DNA of 32,030 nucleotides, from assembly GCA_026388765.1 (NCBI GenBank), contig JAPLJC010000065.1, positions 1-32,030 on the forward strand, given 5' to 3'. Within the stretch, counting starts at the first letter, position 1; each line of letters begins with the position of its first letter. A program made the translations under genes and the position numbers. This DNA is from Deltaproteobacteria bacterium (GTDB taxonomy: Bacteria; Desulfobacterota; Desulfobaccia; Desulfobaccales; 0-14-0-80-60-11). This document shows positions 8,033 through 14,966 of this stretch, in pieces. A model generated the notes under the pieces. It saw only the letters and a list, made by a program, of their open reading frames with translations, was not told the DNA's origin and ran no database searches.

Positions 8033-9661
8033 TTATTCTGAGCGCTGGGAATAGATTTTGGTTTTCGCGTCATAAGCAATTTCTTCATCCAGGCCTTTTA
8101 GGGCTGCCTTCCAGGCCCAGGTCCCCGCCCGACTCTTATTCCCATGGCGTTCCAGGACCCGCTTGAGCATAGGTCCACCTGCCAGTAGCCGCCTGATCCG
8201 TTCCTCCAACTTGGCGATGCGGTTGTCCGCATTTATTGGGTCCGCAAACTTGCGGGCCGCCAACTGGTAGTTGAGCAAGGCTACGGTCCTTTGGGCAATC
8301 TCGGCGGTGATACGGTCCTTCATCTCGTTAACCGCCAGCAGGGGCATGAGCCGGTGCCCATAGGTGTCCAGGCGTTTGGTGAACACCGATTGTTCCAAAC
8401 CGAAGTACCAGGCAGCAAAGATTTTATCCGCCTGGGGGTCAATGGGTATGGCATAGCGACCATTGGCGCTTAATTCCCCCACAAACTGCAAAACGTCATG
8501 CAAATCCTGCCGCAGTGATTCTTTTTCATTCTCTGGTACAGGCTTGGGAATCGGGAATTTCTTTTGACCGTCGCCCACCACGATAAAAAGCCGGTTGATA
8601 AAGCCGATCTCCAAGAATTGGGGGGTGAACATGTTACGGTAGGTCTCCAGGGTGGAGGCGGCCAGAAGGCAAAGCTCGGCATTGTCGATCGCGATGGGGT
8701 GGTTTTTGGTGTAGTTCTGGTAGCTGTTTTTTTCAAAGAGGGTATTCACGCAGGGTAGGAGCACAGAGGCATCGATTCTCATTTTCTGGACAAGCGCCTT
8801 TAGCTCGTCCAGAATCAGGATTACCCGCGGGGTTTTGCGGAAAGCCTCTACCAGACCCTCCGCGCTGCCCACTCCCAAAACCGGATTTATTGCTCTCACC
8901 CCCAAGGTTTCGCAAAAGAAGTCGCTGGGCTTGTCGATTGAGGTGGATTTCCGGGCATCCGCGGATTCCCCCAGATTTACCGTGTAGAGTCGGGGTTGTG
9001 GTCTAATCTCGGATTCCAGGGTTATCCGGCCTGAGATTACATGACCCAAGAGCGTGAGATAGTCCATGAAAAGGAAGCATGGAGGGGTTTCGAGGTAATT
9101 GGAGTATGTCCGGGCAAATATACCAGCCGCTCCGGTCATCACCTCTCGGGGCCAGGGAGGGGATACCGTGACGGTGGGAGTCTCCCTGTCTGTAGCCTGC
9201 GATTTTTGATCTTCGTGGTCATGGCCCCGCCTGGCTCTACCAGCGTTATAAAATTCAGTCTTATCGGTTATGGCTTTTTCGACCGTCATTTGCCCATAGG
9301 TTGCTCCATCACTCCGATGTTTTTTGTTCCATTTGCCCTCCCGATAAAGCCCACTAAGCCGAAACAGTTGGTCAATCCTGGCCGCATCCCCGCCGGTCCA
9401 GAAAGCCAATAGGGCGCATAGGGCAAGATCGGCCTCATTCTGTGAAGGATAACCGCTTGTGGCGCCCCGCCACAGCCTCCCAAACTTCTCGCCGTTCGCC
9501 GCCCGGTGCGCCAGGTCAATCAATTCCTGGTCTGATAAGTCCATAGGAGTGGGACCGGGGTCGGTATCTTTGGGTGGTTCTTTGGTGTTGCAAAAAATCG
9601 CTGTATGCAACGCCGATAGCTGGGCTTGCCGGTCCTCAATCGTGGTGTGCCTCCCGGTCAT
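8033..9661 (-). CDS. replication protein, C-terminal part of NrS-1/DUF3987-type primase-polymerase with ATPase domain
   Basis: The product is 542 residues. Residues about 40-135 look like the helical domain that follows the polymerase in NrS-1-type proteins (NEADLALCALLAFWTGG, then an LSGLYREGKW motif). Residues about 170-480 resemble the DUF3987/YfjI-like ATPase: a variant P-loop GESADARKSTS at 231-241, a Walker B ILILDELKAL at 281-290, and GFINRLFIVVGD near 353-364. It would act in replication of the element, probably unwinding DNA or loading at the origin. The gene starts 11 nt after the stop of the primase-polymerase gene, in another frame, with its own AAGGGA site. The two therefore correspond to one protein in many relatives. 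Confidence 0.75.
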   Translation of the reverse strand: MTGRHTTIEDRQAQLSALHTAIFCNTKEPPKDTDPGPTPMDLSDQELIDLAHRAANGEKFGRLWRGATSGYPSQNEADLALCALLAFWTGGDAARIDQLFRLSGLYREGKWNKKHRSDGATYGQMTVEKAITDKTEFYNAGRARRGHDHEDQKSQATDRETPTVTVSPPWPREVMTGAAGIFARTYSNYLETPPCFLFMDYLTLLGHVISGRITLESEIRPQPRLYTVNLGESADARKSTSIDKPSDFFCETLGVRAINPVLGVGSAEGLVEAFRKTPRVILILDELKALVQKMRIDASVLLPCVNTLFEKNSYQNYTKNHPIAIDNAELCLLAASTLETYRNMFTPQFLEIGFINRLFIVVGDGQKKFPIPKPVPENEKESLRQDLHDVLQFVGELSANGRYAIPIDPQADKIFAAWYFGLEQSVFTKRLDTYGHRLMPLLAVNEMKDRITAEIAQRTVALLNYQLAARKFADPINADNRIAKLEERIRRLLAGGPMLKRVLERHGNKSRAGTWAWKAALKGLDEEIAYDAKTKIYSQRSE

Positions 9662-9672
9662 TGTGCGGTCCC

Positions 9673-10164
9673 TTAAAGGAGGTGCCCCGTCACGGTGAAA
9701 TATCGGAGTCTGTCATAGACTTCGATTTCCATACCACATGGCATTATTTTCTTATTGCCAGCATTTTCCGGCCACTTGGCTTTGGTTATCGTGTGGGTCC
9801 CGGTTCCGCTCGGGCTTGCCTCTGAGTAGGAATCCAAATACTCAAGAAGTACATGAGCACAGAATTTTAATTGGCCGGTTTCGGGGTCCCGGCAATGGTC
9901 AATGTCAACACCGGTGTATGGGTCATAAAAGCTGAACATAAATCCTATGCCTGCTATCCCGTTTCCTTTGTGGGCCTCATAGTGCTTTAGGGCCTGGGCA
10001 TAGGTCCCCCAGGTGTCCGGGGCATCCGACTTGGCGTTTCCGCCTGTCTTGGGATTCTTGGGGACTTTGGTAGGCTTGCCTTCCCGTTCCTCGAAGCTCC
10101 AGCAGACCCATTGGGGCCGGGCCTTCAATTCCGGCGGGATTTTGTCAGGGTCCAGGGGCCGCAC
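9673..10164 (-). CDS. NrS-1-like primase-polymerase domain protein (PrimPol N-terminal half)
   Basis: The product is 163 residues and corresponds to the archaeo-eukaryotic-type primase-polymerase domain of NrS-1-like phage and element proteins. It opens with IPPELKARPQWVCW and a KPTKVPKNP segment. The likely catalytic acidic pair is in YTGVDIDHCRD (D87 and D89), followed by SPSGTGTHTI (about 117-126) and RYFTVTGH (154-161), which normally close the catalytic domain. It would make primers or copy element DNA. The start is a GTG at 10164 with GGAG about 11 nt upstream. The protein ends just after the TGH motif, where relatives normally continue into the helical and ATPase domains now encoded by the next gene. 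Confidence 0.78.
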   Translation of the reverse strand: MRPLDPDKIPPELKARPQWVCWSFEEREGKPTKVPKNPKTGGNAKSDAPDTWGTYAQALKHYEAHKGNGIAGIGFMFSFYDPYTGVDIDHCRDPETGQLKFCAHVLLEYLDSYSEASPSGTGTHTITKAKWPENAGNKKIMPCGMEIEVYDRLRYFTVTGHLL

Positions 10165-10453
10165 GATAAGGCATTCTCCGCAAGTTACTGGATGTTTTAT
10201 TACTCAGCCTTGCTCTGGAGCGTCCAGCCGTAGGGACAAGTCCGGCTCGAAGTGCGGGCCGATGAGGGATTGTAGGAAGATGAGGCGGCAAAAGGGCTTG
10301 ATATTTCTGGAAGAAGTTGCTATTGTAAAAATAGCATCGCAGATTCACCCTTGCCGCCCCGGTCCGCCGCCAGCCGCCGGGGTTTTCCTTTTCTGGGGTG
10401 CGCATGGCCGCATCCTCCCGCCGTCCCCTGGAACCAATTCGGCCGGCAGTCAT
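10145..10453 (-). CDS. possible small protein between regulator and primase genes
   Basis: The open frame of 102 residues starts with an ATG that overlaps the stop of the HTH gene (ATGA) and runs 20 nt into the primase gene, an arrangement typical of translational coupling. The sequence is very basic, proline- and arginine-rich, and low in family-like features, so it could be a chance frame. I give it low weight; the other frames here contain stops and no better gene. Confidence 0.25.
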   Translation of the reverse strand: MTAGRIGSRGRREDAAMRTPEKENPGGWRRTGAARVNLRCYFYNSNFFQKYQALLPPHLPTIPHRPALRAGLVPTAGRSRARLSNKTSSNLRRMPYRAAPGP

Positions 10454-10656
10454 TCTGCAACGCCTTCTACCGGAGACAGTCGGGCACGGCGCTCAAATGC
10501 TTCCACGTCTTCAAGATTGAAGCGGACACATGGGCGTCCGCCGCGGCCTTGAGACAGATCAACCCAGGCAAGCAATCCATCCTTCCTTATCCGATCAACT
10601 TTCCTGATTGAGCAGTTCCATCGCCTTGCCAAGTCACGCCGTGTCAATTTCTGCAT
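10450..10656 (-). CDS. AlpA/excisionase-like helix-turn-helix regulator
   Basis: The product is 68 residues and is a minimal winged HTH protein of the MerR/AlpA class. It begins with LTRRDLARRWNCSIRKVDRIRKDG (helix-turn-helix) and ends with a segment ending RFNLEDVEAFERR, typical of HTH_17-type excisionase folds. In satellites and integrative elements such proteins activate or repress element genes or direct excision. The ATG at 10656 has TAGGAGAAT at a good distance. It is the first gene of the replication operon, and two operator-like dyads lie 60-100 bp upstream. Confidence 0.8.
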   Translation of the reverse strand: MQKLTRRDLARRWNCSIRKVDRIRKDGLLAWVDLSQGRGGRPCVRFNLEDVEAFERRARLSPVEGVAE

Positions 10657-10717
10657 TTTTTATTCTCCTACAGTGGTTTGGCTTACATTTTAAATTCTTC
10701 CATTCTTTAATCGTTAC

Positions 10718-10756
10718 GACATAGTTTTATGTCATTCGACATTTTTTTATGTCGAA
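10718..10756. promoter_or_regulatory. two tandem GACAT-N6-ATGTC operator-like dyads
   Basis: The first dyad is GACAT (10718-10722) and ATGTC (10729-10733). The second is TTCGACAT (10735-10742) and ATGTCGAA (10749-10756). Both have a 6-bp centre, and their starts are 20 bp apart, about two helical turns. They lie between the terminator at 10770-10792 and the HTH gene, where the promoter of the leftward replication operon must be. This suggests binding of a dimeric regulator, possibly autoregulation. A weak minus-strand -35-like TCGACA overlaps the second dyad. Confidence 0.6.
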
Positions 10757-10757
10757 A

Positions 10758-10792
10758 TGAAAAAAAGAAAAAGCCGGCCCAAAGCCGGCTTT
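10758..10792 (-). terminator. intrinsic terminator
   Basis: AAAGCCGGC (10770-10778) pairs perfectly with GCCGGCTTT (10784-10792) around a 5-nt loop. On the minus strand the stem is followed by a T-rich tract (10758-10769). It sits 28 bp after the stop of the hypothetical gene ending at 10820 and insulates it from the replication operon. Confidence 0.85.
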
Positions 10793-10819
10793 AAGAATTG
10801 GATATTTAACTTTGTTTCT

Positions 10820-11449
10820 TTAAAGCTCTTCGAAGCGTAAAGGTTGCTGAATCTTTTTGAGGTTTTCGAGGTGGGCTTTGACTTTCTGGAAAGTTAAATT
10901 CTCGTTTGTCTCATCTTGCACAATTTTTATTATCAACCGTGCAACAAAATTTCGTTTTTGCTGCCCACTGCCGGGATTATACAGATTTGTGTCTTGGAGA
11001 TGTGCTTCCTTGAGGTAAGTAAGGCGGGCCTGATTGTGCCGGTACCACTCCAGCACTGCCATTTGTCTCTTGTTTGGAGTATCCTTGTTCGGGTCGGAAG
11101 ACCAGCCAGGGCCACCGCCCTTCTGGGAAATAACGGCATAGGCTTTTCGTATTTCACCCAAAGCCTTCCAAATGATGGTTTCAATTTTTCTTTCAACTTT
11201 GGGGAAGGTAAAGTCAATGACCATGTCGGATAGTAACTGGATTTTAACCTCTTCGGGGGTGGCAGGGGGGTCGATAAGATTTAACGTATATTCCATAAGT
11301 TGTTCCCCTTGATAATTCTTTAAAAGTCTTGAAACTATTATAGGATTACACAGTTGCATTCGCAAATAGGCTTTTTTCAGGTCCTCTGCCAAGCTTTGCT
11401 TTACCACTTCCCGCTGTTGTTCTTTGGTCAAAAGATTCCAACCCCTCAT
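10820..11449 (-). CDS. hypothetical protein, 209 aa
   Basis: The product is 209 residues, soluble and predicted mostly helical, with no recognised domain. It opens with MRGWNLLTKEQQREVVKQ and includes a central positively charged segment rich in Lys, Asn and Pro (about residues 108-130) and a helical C-terminus. The start has AAGGAG 10 nt upstream, a strong ribosome site. It lies 50 bp downstream of the integrase gene on the same strand and ends at a clear terminator, so integrase and this gene are likely one transcript. It is probably an accessory protein of the element. Confidence 0.7.
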   Translation of the reverse strand: MRGWNLLTKEQQREVVKQSLAEDLKKAYLRMQLCNPIIVSRLLKNYQGEQLMEYTLNLIDPPATPEEVKIQLLSDMVIDFTFPKVERKIETIIWKALGEIRKAYAVISQKGGGPGWSSDPNKDTPNKRQMAVLEWYRHNQARLTYLKEAHLQDTNLYNPGSGQQKRNFVARLIIKIVQDETNENLTFQKVKAHLENLKKIQQPLRFEEL

Positions 11450-11499
11450 TTAGCTGGTCTCCTTTTGAAGTGTCCTGAGGATAGTGGTTAGGTCCGGGT

Positions 11500-12663
11500 T
11501 TATTTTTTCTCAAGGCTGATTACCCGCAGGGTGTTGCCGTTCGTCTTGCCGCTTTGAGCTACGGCCTCAAAGGCTGCCCGGTGGCTCTCGGGGGCCAGGT
11601 GAGCATAACGCTCGGTCATGGTCATTGTCTTGTGGCCGATGGATTTCCCCACGATGTAGATGGGTACGCCGGCCATAACTGCCCAGGAAGCATATGTGTG
11701 CCGTAAGGTGTGAAAGCTGACACGCTCCCGGGGGTCCGAGACGCCTTCGTTTAATTTGAGTTCTTTCACCGTGATAGCAAAAGACTTGCTCAACTGTTGC
11801 ACAGGGTTCCCGGCCTTGGTCTTGAACAAGAGTTCATCCGGGGCCCCAGGGGTTAATTCACCCAAAATCTGCTTTATGGGTTCGGTGATGAAAATGGGGC
11901 GGGATTCCTTATTTTTAGTGTCTTGCACAAAGACGATCCCGTTTGCGAAATCCACGTTGCCCCAGGTGAGCCCCAGAACTTCACCCAGGCGTAGACCGCC
12001 ATAAAGAGACATGGTGGCGATCTGGGCCACCTGATCACTACGGAGCCGCAAAGATTCAAGCACTTGGGCCGCTTCTGCCTGGCTCAAGAACCGCTGCCGG
12101 GCATTGTTCGGAATGGGGAACGATACACCTTTACAGGGATTCTCGCCTAACCACAGGCGCCAGACCAAGGCCTTGTTGAAAGCCTGACGGAGGATGCAGA
12201 GCACATGCTTCACTGTGGCCTCGCTTTTCCCTGCCTCTCGCATTTCCCTTTTTAGGCGTTCCAGGTCCAGGGGGGCGATATTCTTTAAGGCTTTGGAGGC
12301 AAAGCGGGCCTTTAGCCAATGAGCATAGCGGGAGAAATCACCCAAGACATGTTTCTTATTCTGCGTGGCCCAGGGGAGATAATGTTTCTCCATAAGCTCC
12401 CCAAAGGTTAATTGGTCAGCCTTTCTCTCTTTTTTCGGCTTATATTCCCCGGCCCGGTCCTGTTCCAAGAGTTCATGCCGCCGCCTTTGGGCCGCTTCCG
12501 GGGTCCAGCCCTCAGAAGCCCAGCCGCAACGCTCCCAGATCAATTTTCCGGCGTCTTTGAAGGCTACCCAGTAACAGCGGTCAGGCCGTTCCCGCCACTT
12601 CCTGATGGTGGACTCGGTAAAATAGACGCCGGCATATTTTTTGATGGAAATTTTCTTTGCCAT
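11500..12663 (-). CDS. int: tyrosine recombinase / integrase of the element
   Basis: The product is 387 residues from the chosen start. It has a short N-terminal DNA-binding region, a core-binding SAM-like domain (about 85-175), and a catalytic domain with all expected residues: R225 in GGLRLGEV, a Lys near 250, H318-x-x-R321 in FHTLRHTYA, H344 in SIGHKTM and nucleophile Y353 in ERYAHL. It catalyses site-specific insertion and excision, here apparently at a tRNA-Arg gene. I start it at the ATG ending at 12663 because GGAGGGG lies 4-5 nt upstream; an upstream ATG at 12732 would fall inside the promoter. The gene points away from the attachment site and has its own near-consensus promoter. Confidence 0.92.
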   Translation of the reverse strand: MAKKISIKKYAGVYFTESTIRKWRERPDRCYWVAFKDAGKLIWERCGWASEGWTPEAAQRRRHELLEQDRAGEYKPKKERKADQLTFGELMEKHYLPWATQNKKHVLGDFSRYAHWLKARFASKALKNIAPLDLERLKREMREAGKSEATVKHVLCILRQAFNKALVWRLWLGENPCKGVSFPIPNNARQRFLSQAEAAQVLESLRLRSDQVAQIATMSLYGGLRLGEVLGLTWGNVDFANGIVFVQDTKNKESRPIFITEPIKQILGELTPGAPDELLFKTKAGNPVQQLSKSFAITVKELKLNEGVSDPRERVSFHTLRHTYASWAVMAGVPIYIVGKSIGHKTMTMTERYAHLAPESHRAAFEAVAQSGKTNGNTLRVISLEKK

Positions 12664-12732
12664 AGCCCCTCCAGGATCAGGGTTAACCCAGGGATAACCT
12701 ATATTCAGGTAATCGTGTCTGCTATAGTCCAC

Positions 12733-12762
12733 ATAATATGTCGGTTAACTATCGGTTGTCAA
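12733..12762 (-). promoter_or_regulatory. sigma-70-type promoter for the integrase gene
   Basis: On the minus strand TTGACA (12757-12762) is followed after 18 bp by TATTAT (12733-12738), giving a start near 12726. Two AACCGA repeats 10 bp apart lie in the spacer and could be regulator contacts. The promoter lies between the integrase start and the tRNA-Arg fragment. Confidence 0.6.
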
Positions 12763-12814
12763 GGGATTTTTCTGCTTGAGGAATCTTTATGGAATTACTG
12801 TCTACTTAATAGAT

Positions 12815-12864
12815 ATGGACTACGAATCCATGTGTCGGGGGTTCAAATCCCTCCGGGCGCGCCA
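12815..12864 (+). other. 3' fragment of tRNA-Arg(ACG), attachment-site duplicate (att)
   Basis: The sequence forms a tRNA anticodon arm (ATGGA, loop CTACGAA with anticodon ACG at 12822-12824, TCCAT), a 5-nt variable region, a normal T-arm with TTCAAAT loop, and a 3' acceptor strand CGGGCGC with discriminator G and CCA to 12864. The 5' acceptor strand and D-arm are absent upstream. This is the classical remnant left when an element integrates in the 3' half of a tRNA gene. The fragment reads rightward, so the intact tRNA and other att site should lie at the far left end of the element, outside this window. Confidence 0.8.
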
Positions 12865-12999
12865 CTAACATCAAGCAATTACGAAGCAAAGACTGAAACC
12901 GCCAAACTCCTGGAGATTAGATTTTTATCGGGGTTTGGGTACCATCCATCTTCCTTAATAATCTGGAGCCAGGGTGCGGCTAGTTTGGCTGCAAAAGAA

Positions 13000-13022
13000 A
13001 AAGGCTGCCTCTGGCAGCCTTT
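13000..13022 (-). terminator. intrinsic terminator after tRNA-Phe
   Basis: AAAGGCTGCC (13000-13009) pairs perfectly with GGCAGCCTTT (13013-13022) around a TCT loop. On the minus strand the stem is followed by a T-rich tract. It lies 16 bp after the tRNA-Phe 3' end. Confidence 0.85.
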
Positions 13023-13038
13023 AAGTCCTTGCAATTAC

Positions 13039-13114
13039 TGGTGGCGGGGGACAGAATCGAACTGCCGACACGGGGATTTTCAGTCCCCTGCTCTACCGAC
13101 TGAGCTACCCCGCC
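13039..13114 (-). tRNA. tRNA-Phe(GAA)
   Basis: Read on the minus strand, this 76-nt sequence folds as a complete tRNA: acceptor GGCGGGG/CCCCGCC, D-arm with GCTCAGTCGGTAGAGC, anticodon stem GGGGA/TCCCC with loop CTGAAAA (anticodon GAA), T-arm with TTCGATT loop, and an encoded 3' CCA. It is chromosomal, just outside the element boundary, and ends at an intrinsic terminator. Confidence 0.95.
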
Positions 13115-13331
13115 AACCGGTTAATTCTTAACCCTGACCCCGGTCTTTTGTCAAGGCCCCGAGCCGCATTTGTGGTGGGATAATCTCTCCGGCGCAAAAT
13201 TTCAGCGGCCACCAGCTCCGCCCAGGCCCGTAAATATTCGAGCTCAGGGCCCCTATCTCCTTGCCAAATCCACCGCTTATTGGGAAAATGTCTTTAGATT
13301 GCCTTGCAAATTATCTCTGAAGAGGTTCCGG

Positions 13332-14966
13332 GTGACCCCAGAAATTCTCCTCGCCGGGCCGGCAAACAAGACCCGTCAGAAATTGGCGGCGATCTTAACG
13401 GGAAATGGCTACCCGGTGCGCCTCTGTCTGCCTGAAGAACTCCCGGCTCAGACCCGGGACCGCCTGCCCCATCTCCTGATTATCCTGGACGACCTGCCCC
13501 GGATTCACACACTTATCTACCAGATCAAGAAAGATGAGGCCGCCCGGGAGGTGCCTTTAATCGTGGCCCTGCCCCAGTTTTCCGAGACCGCGGCGGCCTG
13601 GGCCCTGGAGGCCGGGGCCGACGAGTTCATGGCGGCGCCCTTTAAACCTGGGGAGGTGCTGGCCCGCATCGGTGTGGTGCTGCGGCTCCGGCAAGACCGG
13701 CAGCTTCTGCTGGATTCCCCCCAAGAATTTTCCCGGCTCTTCCGTGAGACCAGCCATCCCCTCTTCTTCTGCCAGCGATCCGGAGAGGCCTGCCAGCTCA
13801 ATCCGGCCCTACGGCGCTTTCTGGGCTACCCCGCCAAAAGCGACGACGGCCCTTTGACCGTGGAGGAGCTGCTTTATGGGCCGGAGGACCGGGAGCGCTT
13901 CCATCAGGTTCTGTCCCGAACCCTGGACGCCAGCCATGTCAAGGTGCGCCTGGTGAATCAGGCCGGCCAGCCCATGACGGTCCTGTTGAACGATCTGACC
14001 CTGCCGGTCTCCCCTGAGGTCAGGAGCTTCCAGGTGCGGCCGGTGGGCTCCCCATCCCCCTGGCGCCAGGCCATCCAGGGGCTGGTGGAACATCTGGTTC
14101 CCAGCGCCCGGGACTACCTGGCCCTGCTCAAACTGACCCCCCTGCTGGGCGGCCGCTATGAGAAGATCGACAAACTGGGACAGGGAAGTTTCGGCGAGGT
14201 CTGGCTGGTGCTGGACACTGAAGCCGTGGGGGCGCCGCAGCGTTACGTGGCCAAGATCCCCTTTTTGAAGGCCGCCAACGTTAAGTTCCGCAAGGAGGCG
14301 GCCATCTGCACCCGACTGGCCCCCCACCCCGGGGTGGCGAAGCTGGTGGACCTGATTGAGGATGACGGCAGGCTGGTCCTGATCCAGGAATACGTGGAAG
14401 GCAAGACCCTGGGGGACATGCTGGGGGAAGAGCTGCCCCGGCCGCTGGTGGAGCGGATCATTTTGCAGCTCATCGACGTGGTCTCCCATGCCCACCGCCA
14501 CCGGGTCATGCACCGGGACATCAAGCCCAACAATATCATCATCCAGCCGGACGGCGCTCTAAAACTCCTGGATTTCGGCGCCGCCAAGATACTGGGGGAC
14601 AAGGATATTAGCGCCACCATGGTGGGTTCCCGGCCCTTCATGGCCCCGGAGCAGATCATGGGTAAAAGCGAGCGGCGCAGCGACATTTGGGCCATCGGGG
14701 TGCTCATGTACCTATTGTACACCGGGGAACTGCCCTTTTACCGCGAAGTGGAAAAGTTGCTGATTGACCTGATCTTGGAGCAGGAGCCGGCGCCGCCCCG
14801 GGAGCTGAACCCGGAAATCCCCGCGCCCCTGGAGGCGATCATCTTGAAGTGCCTCCAGAAAAACGTGGAGGAACGCTATCCCCACGCCCGGGCCCTGAAG
14901 GAGGACCTGCTGCGCCACTTCCCCCACTACGGCACCCCTACCGGCAGGTGGCCATGGATCCAATAA
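13332..14966 (+). CDS. receiver-like / PAS / serine-threonine protein kinase
   Basis: The product is 544 residues. Residues 3-120 resemble a response-regulator receiver: HLLIILDDLP carries a possible phospho-site (D53) and AAPFKPGE the conserved Lys (K105). The N-terminal acidic pair that binds Mg is replaced by AGP, so phosphorylation is doubtful. Residues about 132-240 look like a PAS domain. Residues 277-535 form a Hanks-type kinase with intact G-loop (GQGSFGEVW, 283-291), K308, E322, HRDIKPNN (394-401), DFG (414-416) and APE (438-440). No membrane segment is seen, so it is probably a cytosolic signalling kinase. I use the GTG at 13332 (AGAGG 6 nt upstream) because it begins the receiver directly; a TTG at 13170 would add 54 non-conserved residues. 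It overlaps the next gene by 13 bp. Confidence 0.88.
   Translation: MTPEILLAGPANKTRQKLAAILTGNGYPVRLCLPEELPAQTRDRLPHLLIILDDLPRIHTLIYQIKKDEAAREVPLIVALPQFSETAAAWALEAGADEFMAAPFKPGEVLARIGVVLRLRQDRQLLLDSPQEFSRLFRETSHPLFFCQRSGEACQLNPALRRFLGYPAKSDDGPLTVEELLYGPEDRERFHQVLSRTLDASHVKVRLVNQAGQPMTVLLNDLTLPVSPEVRSFQVRPVGSPSPWRQAIQGLVEHLVPSARDYLALLKLTPLLGGRYEKIDKLGQGSFGEVWLVLDTEAVGAPQRYVAKIPFLKAANVKFRKEAAICTRLAPHPGVAKLVDLIEDDGRLVLIQEYVEGKTLGDMLGEELPRPLVERIILQLIDVVSHAHRHRVMHRDIKPNNIIIQPDGALKLLDFGAAKILGDKDISATMVGSRPFMAPEQIMGKSERRSDIWAIGVLMYLLYTGELPFYREVEKLLIDLILEQEPAPPRELNPEIPAPLEAIILKCLQKNVEERYPHARALKEDLLRHFPHYGTPTGRWPWIQ

Noticed and set aside
10013-10552. 179-residue plus-strand frame
   Set aside because: Antisense to the primase-polymerase and HTH genes; Ser/Arg/Pro-rich composition typical of a shadow frame.
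12412-13131. 239-residue plus-strand open frame
   Set aside because: It runs antisense through the integrase start, the tRNA-Arg fragment and the tRNA-Phe gene, and has no ribosome site or family-like sequence.
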